64,000 nt of DNA from Sedimenticola sp. GTDB lineage: Bacteria; Pseudomonadota; Gammaproteobacteria; Chromatiales; Chromatiaceae. Shown in pieces: positions 1 to 7,915 of this stretch. The notes beneath the pieces are model-generated. The model was not told the DNA's origin, ran no database searches, and worked only from the letters and a program-made list of their open reading frames with translations. Both the position numbers and the translations under genes were made by a program. The stretch is from positions 1 to 64,000 of the forward strand of contig JAMOLT010000027.1 of NCBI GenBank assembly GCA_027068915.1, in the 5' to 3' direction. How positions within the stretch are numbered: position 1 is the first letter of the stretch; every line of letters begins with the position of its first letter.

Positions 1-114
1 GATATTGAGGCAGTCATCGACAGAGTTTATCCCTTAGAGCAAACCGCTGAGGCTCACAGGTATGTTGATAAAGGACATAAAAAGGGTAGCGTAGTCATAT
101 CTGTGGGGCACTAA
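1..114 (+). CDS. zinc-type alcohol dehydrogenase / quinone oxidoreductase, C-terminal end (partial)
   Basis: Only the last 37 codons are in the window; the reading frame is open from base 1 to a TAA. The peptide contains [16 protein letters not shown] followed by a [10 protein letters not shown] stretch. This is the typical end of medium-chain NAD(P)-dependent alcohol dehydrogenases and quinone oxidoreductases, where the last helix and strand complete the catalytic domain. The substrate cannot be judged from this piece. The CTGAGGCAGTCCG-containing sequence starts just after the stop codon and recurs after the gene ending at 2475. Confidence 0.75.
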   Translation, partial: DIEAVIDRVYPLEQTAEAHRYVDKGHKKGSVVISVGH

Positions 115-165
115 AAACCTAACACACCCCCTGAGGCAGTCCGTCACAAAAAGCAATCAACACGG

Positions 166-249
166 ACATTTTTCCGCGGTGTTTGAGCTGTGCTACGTTT
201 TTTTAGCACAGCTCAAACACCGCTCCAAAAAATTCGGTTATTGCTGACG
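166..249. repeat. palindromic repeat, copy 1 (20-bp perfect stem)
   Basis: Bases 176-195 and 204-223 form a perfect 20-bp inverted repeat (GCGGTGTTTGAGCTGTGCTA and its complement) around an 8-nt loop. Outside the stem, further imperfect pairing continues towards 143 and 249 (TGACG at the right end). A diverged copy in the same orientation lies at 904-985, so the two copies bracket the yefM-yoeB pair. The unit could be an attC-like recombination site, a MITE-like palindrome or a terminator. It lacks a clean GTTRRRY core. Confidence 0.7.
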
Positions 250-280
250 TCAACCCTCTCAAAGCATACCTGTCTCATAT

Positions 281-330
281 CTTGTACATAATCTTAAAGA
301 AGCCTATACTTGTCCAATATTAAGTACAAG
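281..330 (+). promoter_or_regulatory. yefM-yoeB promoter with probable autoregulatory operator
   Basis: TTGTAC (282-287) and TATACT (305-310) are separated by 17 bp and make a convincing sigma70 promoter. CTTGTAC (281-287) and GTACAAG (324-330) form an inverted repeat that overlaps the -35 box and the start region. YefM antitoxins in other bacteria bind TGTACA-type palindromes at their own promoter, so this is the likely site of autorepression by the YefM-YoeB complex. The ribosome site AGAGGTG follows at 332-338. Confidence 0.65.
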
Positions 331-342
331 TAGAGGTGTAAA

Positions 343-597
343 ATGCGAATTGTATCATTTACCGAGGCAAGAAACAGACTGAAATCCGTTCTAGATCAAG
401 TGGTTAATGACGCTGACTGTACTGTTATTACACGCAGAGATAGCGAAGATGCAGTTGTAATGTCACTTGATTATTTCAATAGTCTGATGGAAACAGTGTA
501 TTTGCTGAAGTCCCCAGCAAACGCAGAGCATCTACGGAAATCCATTGAGCAATATCGAGAAGGCAATGTTCAAGAAAGGGATTTATTGAATGAGTAG
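343..597 (+). CDS. yefM: YefM/Phd-family antitoxin
   Basis: 84 residues. The N-terminal half (MRIVSFTEARNRLKSVLDQV) is the Phd/YefM DNA-binding fold, and SEDAVVMSLDYFNSLMET is the usual second conserved block. The acidic C-terminal tail would wrap the toxin. It neutralises the YoeB ribonuclease encoded immediately downstream, whose start overlaps this stop by 8 bp, the normal order for this family. Together with YoeB it should repress the promoter at 281-330. Base composition is more AT-rich than the core genome to the right, consistent with a mobile module. Confidence 0.93.
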   Translation: MRIVSFTEARNRLKSVLDQVVNDADCTVITRRDSEDAVVMSLDYFNSLMETVYLLKSPANAEHLRKSIEQYREGNVQERDLLNE

Positions 598-853
598 AAA
601 TTTGGCATGGACTGAGGCGGCTTGGTCTGATTATATGTACTGGCAAGGTCAGGATAAAAAGACCTTAAAGCGAATCAATAAGCTAATTGTTAATGTGTTA
701 AGAGCACCTTTTGAAGGCATAGGCAAACCGGAACCTTTAAAAGAAAATTTATCTGGCTTTTGCTCTAGAAGAATAGATGATACTCATAGGCTGGTTTATG
801 CTGTTTCAGATACACACGTAACTGTCATTTCATGTAGATATCACTATGAATAA
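590..853 (+). CDS. yoeB: YoeB/Txe-family mRNA interferase toxin
   Basis: 87 residues, close to the 84 of E. coli YoeB. The catalytic set known from that enzyme is present: E48 in GKPEPLK, R67 in HRLVY and H85-Y86 at the C-terminus (RYHYE). The family binds the ribosomal A site and cleaves mRNA during translation. The start overlaps yefM, indicating translational coupling. All active-site positions are intact, so the toxin should be functional. The pair lies between two copies of a palindromic repeat (166-249 and 904-985). Confidence 0.94.
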   Translation: MSRNLAWTEAAWSDYMYWQGQDKKTLKRINKLIVNVLRAPFEGIGKPEPLKENLSGFCSRRIDDTHRLVYAVSDTHVTVISCRYHYE

Positions 854-903
854 AAATGGGTTAACAGCGTAAACAGGGTGTCAACTTTATTGGGGGAATA
901 TTT

Positions 904-985
904 ACATTTTTCCGCAGTGTTTAAGCTGTGATAAAAAAGCTAGCACAACCTAAACAACACTACAAAGTACCGGTTAACACTGACG
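904..985. repeat. palindromic repeat, copy 2 (diverged)
   Basis: This is a diverged copy of the unit at 166-249 in the same orientation. It shares ACATTTTTCCGC, then GTGTTTAAGCTGTG, TAGCACA and a terminal TGACG. The stem is imperfect here (mismatches and small indels). It sits downstream of yoeB, so the toxin-antitoxin pair is flanked by direct copies of a palindromic element. Confidence 0.6.
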
Positions 986-1020
986 CTAGGTGTAATCGAT
1001 AACCAAAAAAGGAGATATTC

Positions 1021-1350
1021 ATGTTTAAAGTAATTGTATTAATGTCGGGCCTGGTTTTCACAACTTTTTCTTTTGGTTGTGATCAAAGTAAGCAACCTTG
1101 TGATGCGCAAGCAGGCTCAGGTCAGCAAGAAATGGATATCCAAGAGAAGATGCAGGAGATGACTCCAATGTTTGGGAATATGATTGAGAGCATGATGTCA
1201 GGAAGATTTAAGGCACTTGCAAATCCCCAAGTTACTGAGCAATTAGCAAAATTTTCTAAGAGCTACTTTGATTCGCTGGTCAAAGCTGGCTTCACTGAAG
1301 ATCAAGCTATAAAAATAGTAATCGCAGTTGGTATACCTTCCGCTCAATGA
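1021..1350 (+). CDS. small secreted protein of unknown function, possibly a lipoprotein
   Basis: 109 residues, with a strong ribosome site (AAGGAG, 1010-1015). Residues 1-19 form a signal peptide (MFKVIVLMSGLVFTTFSFG) ending at Cys20; SFGC is only a weak lipobox, so lipidation is uncertain. The mature part is Gln/Met-rich in its first half (EMDIQEKMQEMTPMF). It ends in a helical segment, FTEDQAIKIVIAVGIP, of a kind seen in small exported proteobacterial proteins. I do not recognise a named family. It sits alone between palindromic elements in an AT-rich stretch, like a single-gene cassette. Confidence 0.75.
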   Translation: MFKVIVLMSGLVFTTFSFGCDQSKQPCDAQAGSGQQEMDIQEKMQEMTPMFGNMIESMMSGRFKALANPQVTEQLAKFSKSYFDSLVKAGFTEDQAIKIVIAVGIPSAQ

Positions 1351-1578
1351 GTATGCATAAAATAGTAAAATTATTCAAATTTCAGTGTTTATGGTGCCAA
1401 TAGAGAATAAATCTGCCGCCTGAAGCGGAAAAGAAAATTTGTTTGCTATTCTGAAGAGCAGATACACCTTCCCAACAAAAGAAATTTATTGGGGGGTAGG
1501 CAAACGGTTTCTGCGAAGGCAGTACAGAAAAGCTTAGTGAGGCGACCCCTAAATGTTGGTTGTCGAAACCGATAACGT

Positions 1579-1643
1579 CTGCCGGGGCGGCAGTGTGTTA
1601 ATAAGCATTCGATGCTTATCGCATGCATAGTCATCCCCGGCAG
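1579..1643. repeat. nested inverted repeat (cruciform-like)
   Basis: Outer arms CTGCCGGGG (1579-1587) and CCCCGGCAG (1635-1643) enclose inner arms ATAAGCAT (1601-1608) and ATGCTTAT (1612-1619), all perfect. No coding sequence that I can support lies between 1351 and 1788. This palindrome is the only clear structure there. It follows the gene ending at 1350 in the same way that the repeats at 166-249 and 904-985 follow theirs. Confidence 0.6.
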
Positions 1644-1788
1644 GTGCCTGTCCCACATGAACAGCTTAGGATGAAGATCATGAACAGGCAGGACAGACCA
1701 TCTATAAAACGCTCCACCAGACTGCTTTTTCGCTGTGCTTAAAAGCAGTCAGATGGGCTTGCTCATTATGTTTGGAGAGAAACCTGTT

Positions 1789-2475
1789 ATGTCTAATATA
1801 TCCAATATAAAAAAGTGGAGTCATATCCATAGAACATATAATGAATGTAGTCGAAGCTCTATTCTAAGGAGTTTTTATGGATGTAATGAATTTAAGAAAA
1901 ATTCCCTGTATTGGATGTTCATTGGATTATATCTCTTAGTATCAATTGTTTCTCTAATTTTTGTATTTTTCCATAAATCATATTTCTTTGTTTCAGTTTT
2001 TGTTATTGCAGCGGCTGCATTACTAATACGATATTTGCTTGAGAAAAGGTTAGAAAAAGACCTAAAAAAATATTACGAACCAAATGGTATAAGTGAATTT
2101 CCATTTTTCTTAAGAGCAAGATATTTAAGTTATGTAATGTTTAAAGAAAAACTTGGGAAAGAAAATATAATCAAAGTGAATGATATTGAGTCATTGATTG
2201 CATGGAACGAGATCAGTAATGAAAAAATAGATAGAACTATTTTTTTTAAATCTAAATGGTTTCTTGTAGTTATGTCGGCAGTTATTGGCCTTATTGTCCA
2301 GTATTTTTTAGGTTTAAAAATTGATGCTAAAGGGTTACTACTAATATTGTTGATTCTGCTTATTGTTTTGTGGCTAGCTTTTATGGTTTTTGATTTTTCA
2401 ACTATTTCAAAAGAAAGGCAATTAAATATAAATAGATTTCTTAAATGGTTTCAAATAGATAGCAAAGAAACATAA
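1789..2475 (+). CDS. membrane protein of unknown function
   Basis: I chose the ATG at 1789 (MSNISNIKKW) because GGAGAG lies at 1774-1779, giving 228 residues; longer upstream starts have no ribosome site. Two hydrophobic pairs are visible. One is at about residues 45-85 (MFIGLYLLVSIVSLIFVFF and a following strongly hydrophobic stretch). The other is near the C-terminus (FLVVMSAVIGLIVQYFLGL, then LLLILLILLIVLWLAFMVF). A charged, Lys-rich loop lies between them. The gene is markedly AT-rich with Ile/Lys/Phe-heavy composition, unlike the core genes that follow, which points to horizontal acquisition. No family recognised. Confidence 0.7.
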   Translation: MSNISNIKKWSHIHRTYNECSRSSILRSFYGCNEFKKNSLYWMFIGLYLLVSIVSLIFVFFHKSYFFVSVFVIAAAALLIRYLLEKRLEKDLKKYYEPNGISEFPFFLRARYLSYVMFKEKLGKENIIKVNDIESLIAWNEISNEKIDRTIFFKSKWFLVVMSAVIGLIVQYFLGLKIDAKGLLLILLILLIVLWLAFMVFDFSTISKERQLNINRFLKWFQIDSKET

Positions 2476-2552
2476 CAACACACGCCCTGAGGTAGTCCGG
2501 AATCCTGCCCCGAAAAAATTGGCGCCTCCCACTGACAAACGGAGGCGGCAAT
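2476..2552. repeat. cassette-boundary-like sequence with hairpin
   Basis: Directly after the preceding stop, 2476-2500 repeats with few changes the sequence found after the dehydrogenase stop at about 117-143. The shared core is ACAC, then CCCTGAGG, T or C, AGTCCG. A hairpin follows with arms 2518-2529 (ATTGGCGCCTCC) and 2541-2552 (one mismatch). The hairpin may also act as a terminator against the leftward operon ending at 2644. Base composition changes sharply to core-genome style to the right of this point. Confidence 0.5.
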
Positions 2553-2643
2553 TGCCAAGAATCAAGAGGCCGAGAAAGATCTGCCAATACAGTAACGACT
2601 GCAAAGTGACAGCCATGCAGCTCGCTCATCTGACCGGTTTGCG

Positions 2644-5430
2644 CTATCGGTATTCCCCAAAAACATATTTGGGCCGGAACCAGTACACCAGGGTTGGCAG
2701 TAACATCAGGGCGGTGAATACGTCGATCACCAGGGCCTCGCCGATGAACATGGCCAGCCCCCAAGTATTGGCCAGATCTGTCGCCACCAGGGGGATGAAG
2801 CTGCCCAGCAGCACCACCACGGACACGATAACCGCCGATCCGGTGGTATTCAGGGTGTTACGCAGGGACTGTTCCCAGTTTCCGGCGGTCTCCACCATTT
2901 CCTCTTTCAGGCGCGAAAGCATATAGATTCCGTAATCCACACCCAGCCCCATGGCGATGCTCAGAGTGACCAGCAAATGGAAAGCCAGGTTGCCCGACCA
3001 GTTTTCCACCGAGGTGAAATAACCACCCAGTCCATATTGGGCGAACAGGGTGATGAGCAGGGTAAAGATGAGGATGCCTGCGACCAGCAGGGAGCGGAAG
3101 ATCAGCGCCGCAATCACGAACACCGCCAGCGCCGTTTGCAGCGGGCCGACCAGCCAGTTATCCATGGCCACTTCCCGTGTCGCCTCCGTGGCGCCGAGGA
3201 AGCCTCCCACCGCCGGGCGCACATAGTTGGGACCTTCTATGGAGAGTTCGTTGGTATCCCCGGACAAGTCCGTCACCGGGCCGGAACGCAAGCCGAAGTT
3301 TACTTTGCTGAATCCCTTGTCGTTCTTGTGATCTTCGATATATTGCTGGATGTCCATGGTGACCTGGTGGGTTTCCCGGGGATCCATGGTGTTGACGAAG
3401 CCGAGAATGACGCCTTCGTTCCAGTCAGCGGAAACGAAGGAATCCATGTCGCCGTCCGAGGTCATCATTTCCAGCAGACCATTGTACAGCTGCACGATGG
3501 CATCGGGATCCCGGTCATCGTCCGGGTCGATGCTGGTGAGGAATTCCCTGGAAGGTATGGCGAGATCCTTGACACTCGGTTTCACCCCCGGTTCCGCGCT
3601 GAGGAGCATGTTCACCAGGCGCACATACTGGGCATAGGAGCCGGTATAGCCGATGAACTGGTGCCGGCGCATCCAGGTTTCCATGGCCTCGATATCCGCC
3701 AGCACGTCTGCCTGATTATAGATGCCCTGCGCCCCGCAAGCCTCTGTATCCCAACAGCCCTTGGCTGTTTTTTCTTTGGTGCATATTGCATTGCGCTCAT
3801 TTACATCTTCAATATCGTATATGTCTTCTGGAAACAACTGATCCTCGGAGCAATCCGGCAACACCGACTCCTTGCCGCGGATGGGGATGCTCACCGAGAT
3901 CACTCCAGGCATGATTTCGTTCAGCTTTACCAGATCTTTCCAGATATCCGAACTGCCCTTGAATGCGGCACGGGCGTAGTTGATGCCTTTTTCCACCCCG
4001 GGCATGATATCGCCTTCCTCGGCCAGCTTGACTGCCGCCTGGGGGTCGCCCTTCCAGTTCATCAGGTTGGTGTAGTAGACAGAAGCCCCCATCACCAGCA
4101 CGATAAAGGCAATCGGCACCCATTTTCCCGGCCCCATGACGACCTTGGTCAGAAATCCGCCAACCTGGCTTTCCCATTTATGACCACCAGCCTTGCAGCT
4201 TGCTGCCGAGGGAGGGAACTTGGTGAGCAGCAGGGGAATCAGCGTGGTGGTGGTCAGCAGCAAGGTGAGCATGCCGAACATGCCGAACCAGGCATACGCC
4301 TTGTAGAAGGAGATATCTACGGACGCCAGGGTGGCAAAGCCCACCATGTCGGTGATAATGGACAGGGTGGCCGGAACGATGGTATGGGAGATGGCCTTGT
4401 GCCCCGCCGCCTCGCAATCACCGGACTGGCCGTAATCCAGCAGGAAGCGCCGCGTAACCTGCACCGAGTGCCCGATGCCAATGGCCAGCAGCAGCATCGG
4501 CGTGAGCACCATCATAGTGGTCAGCTTAAAGGCGGTGAAGCCCATCAGACCCAGGGTGAAAATGATGGTCATGCCCACGCCGATGAGCGGGAAGATGGCG
4601 CCCCGCCAGTCCCGAAACTCCAGCCACAGCACCACGATGACGATGGCGATGGAAATGGCGAACAGCCACCATTTATTTACCAGATCCGCCAACATCCAGG
4701 CGAGGAAATACGGCTCGCCAGCCACCAGCAGTTCCACACGCTCATCTTGCGCAACTTCATCCATGAGACTGCGAACCTGCTTCACCCAGGGCAGGTACAT
4801 CTCCTTCACGTCATCCGTGTAATCGGCGATGATATAAGCTGCACTGGCCACGCAGCTTTCCTTGTGATAATCCTCGTAGGCGCAGCGGTTTCCTTCCGCG
4901 TCGAACATGGCCACCAGCATCGGCGCCATCACCGGATTGCTCTTGATGCCTTCCCTGAGGAAATCCAGTTGCTCCTTTGCCTTGGCCGGGTCGTCGGTGC
5001 TGATGCCGGATGTGGGAATCAGGCGCTTGAACACCAGGCCATTTTCATCTGACGTCATGTACTTGATCTTTTGCGCGGCGAAATCGATGAAATTGGTCTC
5101 TCGGGAATGAGGCAGCTCCACCAGTTTACGGTGCAAATCCTGCACCTTGTTCACAAACCATGGTTGATAGATATCGCCTTCTTTCACTCTGAGGGAAAAC
5201 ACCATCAGGTTCCCCATGCCAAAGTTGTGCTCGGCATAGAGGTTGGTGGCTACATAGCGGTTGGTCGGCGGCAGCAGTGTGTCCGGGTCGTTCCGGATAT
5301 CCAGATTGGGTATCTGCAAGGCGCCCAGAATGGTGCCGGCAATAAGAAAGAGAAAGATGGGCCCGCGGAATTTCAGCACGAAATCCGCATATCTTTCCGC
5401 CATCCCCTTCTTCTGAATCTGCTCTCCCAT
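2644..5430 (-). CDS. RND/MMPL-type transporter
   Basis: 928 residues from the ATG at 5430, which has a GAGGAG ribosome site; a longer frame starts at 5493 without one. The protein is of the RND superfamily (COG1033, MMPL type). There is one N-terminal helix (PIFLFLIAGTILGAL), a large periplasmic domain, a multi-helix bundle around residues 230-430, a second periplasmic domain and a second bundle at about 770-920. Transmembrane acidic and Gly motifs such as MGLGVDYGIYML in the last bundle are typical. The second periplasmic domain carries a Cys-rich loop. It is the last gene of an operon with the DUF1302 and LolA-like proteins, a trio expected to move a lipid or hydrophobic compound across the envelope. 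Substrate unknown. Confidence 0.88.
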   Translation of the reverse strand: MGEQIQKKGMAERYADFVLKFRGPIFLFLIAGTILGALQIPNLDIRNDPDTLLPPTNRYVATNLYAEHNFGMGNLMVFSLRVKEGDIYQPWFVNKVQDLHRKLVELPHSRETNFIDFAAQKIKYMTSDENGLVFKRLIPTSGISTDDPAKAKEQLDFLREGIKSNPVMAPMLVAMFDAEGNRCAYEDYHKESCVASAAYIIADYTDDVKEMYLPWVKQVRSLMDEVAQDERVELLVAGEPYFLAWMLADLVNKWWLFAISIAIVIVVLWLEFRDWRGAIFPLIGVGMTIIFTLGLMGFTAFKLTTMMVLTPMLLLAIGIGHSVQVTRRFLLDYGQSGDCEAAGHKAISHTIVPATLSIITDMVGFATLASVDISFYKAYAWFGMFGMLTLLLTTTTLIPLLLTKFPPSAASCKAGGHKWESQVGGFLTKVVMGPGKWVPIAFIVLVMGASVYYTNLMNWKGDPQAAVKLAEEGDIMPGVEKGINYARAAFKGSSDIWKDLVKLNEIMPGVISVSIPIRGKESVLPDCSEDQLFPEDIYDIEDVNERNAICTKEKTAKGCWDTEACGAQGIYNQADVLADIEAMETWMRRHQFIGYTGSYAQYVRLVNMLLSAEPGVKPSVKDLAIPSREFLTSIDPDDDRDPDAIVQLYNGLLEMMTSDGDMDSFVSADWNEGVILGFVNTMDPRETHQVTMDIQQYIEDHKNDKGFSKVNFGLRSGPVTDLSGDTNELSIEGPNYVRPAVGGFLGATEATREVAMDNWLVGPLQTALAVFVIAALIFRSLLVAGILIFTLLITLFAQYGLGGYFTSVENWSGNLAFHLLVTLSIAMGLGVDYGIYMLSRLKEEMVETAGNWEQSLRNTLNTTGSAVIVSVVVLLGSFIPLVATDLANTWGLAMFIGEALVIDVFTALMLLPTLVYWFRPKYVFGEYR

Positions 5431-5548
5431 AAAGAACTCCTCGATGTACCGCTTGCTCGAATGATCAATTACTGTTGGCAAAGCCCGAAGCACAGACCTT
5501 GATAAAGCACCCGGAACCCAATCGGGCGCCGGAGCTGGTGAATACGGG

Positions 5549-5583
5549 GCCGGCAGGCCGCGAGAACAGCTTCGCCTGCCGGC
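5549..5583. repeat. intergenic hairpin between DUF1302 and RND genes
   Basis: GCCGGCAGGC (5549-5558) and GCCTGCCGGC (5574-5583) form a perfect 10-bp stem with a 15-nt loop in the 218-bp gap between the two genes. There is no T-tract on either strand, so it is more likely an mRNA-stability or attenuation hairpin than a full terminator. It could lower RND expression relative to the outer-membrane protein. Confidence 0.5.
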
Positions 5584-5648
5584 GCACCAGATACTGCAAT
5601 TTTCTGAACAGGCAGACGCGGCCCGGCGCCCGCCTTGTTATCAGCTGA

Positions 5649-7805
5649 TTATTCCCAGATATATTTCACGCCAATCTGAGCATTCGATGAATCCTTGAAC
5701 TGGCCGAAGGTGGTATCTTCATCACCCCAGTAAAGATTCAGTTCTGCAGAACCAATCAGCTCGTCGGTGAAGGAATACTCGATATCGAACCGATTCCAGA
5801 AGCCGCCACCGTCTTCAACCATGGTGATATTGTTCCAGCGGCCCAGCTGGCTTTCACCAAAGGGCTTGGAGAAGAACAGGGAATAAAATTCCTTGTTCTC
5901 CCAACCTTTATTCAGGCCATTGGTCAAATGCAAGGTGGAGAAATCACCCGTATAGCGGGAACAGTCGAAGACATTTCCCGCCTGGGTGGTACAGGTGCGG
6001 GAATCATCGATGAAGTCCAGATTGTTTTGCTGGATAAACTGGCCACTGACCATCATATTGGTCAGCACCGTGACATCCACGCCGAGCACATAGCTGAACT
6101 TGTCCATGTCTTCCATGGTCAATGCATTGGTCAGATCACCTATACCCAGAAGGCGCTTGTCCACAACAGGTTGTTTTTCATCCTTGTCATACAGCAACTC
6201 TGCGCGAAACACGACGGGCAGACTACCCAGCTGGGTGCCGTAATCCAGAGAACCACCGATGCTGTGCACCCGGGAGCGGGTTTCGGTCATGCGCATGTTT
6301 GCGCCATTCTGGTTGGCGTTGGGCATGCCGGTGGTGGGATCGAAAGCACCATAGAACTGCCCTGCCCCATTCATCAGCAGAACGGTGGGCATGGCACCCA
6401 GGTCGGTCATGGCATTGTTGCCTACCTGATCGGCTTCCAGGGTATCTCCCGGATTGGGCATGAAGACCGGGTTGCCGTTTGCATCTGTGCCAACCTGCGT
6501 GCCCTTGACCCTGAGTACAGTCAGTTTTTCTCCAGTCACCTTGTCATGCCAGCTCATATTGACTTCCGGATTGGCGCTGTAATGATAAAAATAATTGACG
6601 CCGAAATTCAGGCCGTTGTCCAGAGAGCCGCGATAACGCAATCCCGCATTCGGCTCCGAGGCGGAGGGGTCATCCACCTTGTAGGAAGTCGAGGCGCCGG
6701 AGAAGCTGCCGTCGGCATTCATGGAAGTAAAGGTGTTGAAGGTTGCAAAAGTGGCGTTGGGCATGTACTCAAATGCCGATTCCGGATTGGACGGGTTCCA
6801 GCTGATCTGGGTTACCTGCGGGCCATTTACGCTCAGCAGATTGGTAACATTGTTGTTGGCGTTGGGGTCCCCCTGATACAGGCCATTCTGAGCGATATTG
6901 TTCAACACGATATAGCCTGGGCCGAAAGCAACGGGCGTTTGAGTGCCGTCACAGCCCGTTTGCGGACAGGGAAAACCATAGATGACCGGTGTGCTTGCAA
7001 AGCCATCCACGGTCATGCCGGCAAAGGGCAGCAGGCCGGACATGTTGAGGTTTCCGGTAAACATGCCTCCCATGGCGGCGCCGTTGAAACTGCCCGCCAC
7101 GCTGGCCAGGGCCGGGGTAACGTTGAGGAAGCCGTTCACGCCACCGGTAATGGAATCCACGCCTTTCATGATGAAGGGATGCCCGGAATCGCCATCACGA
7201 TTCAGGCCAGGAATGGCATTCTTGCGGTTCTCGGAAACAATAAACTGAATGTTTCCACTGTCGCCGATATTGCGCTCTGCATTGAGCATCCAGATGGGAA
7301 TACGGGAATCTTCCATGGCGTTTTGCGCCATTTCACGGTAATCAGTGGGATTGATGATGTCCAGCAGCTTGATGCCATCCGCCGTACCCCAAACCACCTG
7401 CTGCTTGCCGAGACGAATATTCCATTCGGAAACGGCAAAATCCGCGTACAGCTCCCGCAGCCAGTCATTCTGGGTGTAGCTTTCGTGGCAGGTATAGTTG
7501 GAGTTGATGCCCTTGGAATCACAGACGATGTTCAGATCCATGTGCCAACTGGCTTCCTCACCGATCAGGCCATTGATAAAGAAGCGCGCCGAATTCTCGA
7601 ACTTCATCACATCGCCGGCATTGTGGTGGCCGTTGTCCAGCATGCTCTCCGCTTCGCCGGTCATTTGGCCATCATTGAGAAAAACAGATGTTTCGTTTTT
7701 CAGGAAGCCGTTTATTTCAATGTCTTCAAAAAAACCGGCGCTTGCCGTGGCCGGCAGCGCGATGGCTGCCGCCATGGCCATGTAGAGGGTTGAGCGTCTA
7801 TACAT
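5649..7805 (-). CDS. DUF1302-family outer-membrane protein
   Basis: 718 residues from the ATG at 7805, which has GGAGAG upstream and begins a clean signal peptide (MYRRSTLYMAMAAAIALPATASA). The mature protein starts GFFEDIEINGFLKNET. It contains the family signature RLGKQQVVWGTADGIKLLD followed by NPTDYREM, and it ends in an aromatic residue preceded by beta-strand patterning (IGVKYIWE). DUF1302 proteins are predicted beta-barrels that often sit beside RND transporters of the COG1033 type. It lies between the LolA-like gene and the RND gene on the same strand. Confidence 0.88.
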   Translation of the reverse strand: MYRRSTLYMAMAAAIALPATASAGFFEDIEINGFLKNETSVFLNDGQMTGEAESMLDNGHHNAGDVMKFENSARFFINGLIGEEASWHMDLNIVCDSKGINSNYTCHESYTQNDWLRELYADFAVSEWNIRLGKQQVVWGTADGIKLLDIINPTDYREMAQNAMEDSRIPIWMLNAERNIGDSGNIQFIVSENRKNAIPGLNRDGDSGHPFIMKGVDSITGGVNGFLNVTPALASVAGSFNGAAMGGMFTGNLNMSGLLPFAGMTVDGFASTPVIYGFPCPQTGCDGTQTPVAFGPGYIVLNNIAQNGLYQGDPNANNNVTNLLSVNGPQVTQISWNPSNPESAFEYMPNATFATFNTFTSMNADGSFSGASTSYKVDDPSASEPNAGLRYRGSLDNGLNFGVNYFYHYSANPEVNMSWHDKVTGEKLTVLRVKGTQVGTDANGNPVFMPNPGDTLEADQVGNNAMTDLGAMPTVLLMNGAGQFYGAFDPTTGMPNANQNGANMRMTETRSRVHSIGGSLDYGTQLGSLPVVFRAELLYDKDEKQPVVDKRLLGIGDLTNALTMEDMDKFSYVLGVDVTVLTNMMVSGQFIQQNNLDFIDDSRTCTTQAGNVFDCSRYTGDFSTLHLTNGLNKGWENKEFYSLFFSKPFGESQLGRWNNITMVEDGGGFWNRFDIEYSFTDELIGSAELNLYWGDEDTTFGQFKDSSNAQIGVKYIWE

Positions 7806-7915
7806 TTTACTCTCTCCGAAATGCGGCGCAGCCGGCTCACCGGCCACGCTTCTGGATGTAATTAACACGGCGGCTGAATACGACATATATTGTTGCCGGG
7901 TTAATATTTATTTGA

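Noticed and set aside
1446-1658. 70-codon minus-strand frame in the 1351-1788 gap
   Set aside because: It overlaps the nested palindrome and has no motif or start signal.
2977-5052. 691-codon open frame on the plus strand opposite the RND transporter
   Set aside because: It is low-complexity His/Gln/Gly/Arg-rich translation with no domain, lying wholly antisense to a clear RND gene. It is an artefact of GC-rich third positions.
5928-7793. 621-codon open frame opposite the DUF1302 gene
   Set aside because: No recognisable motif or ribosome site. The antisense strand carries a signal peptide and family signatures.
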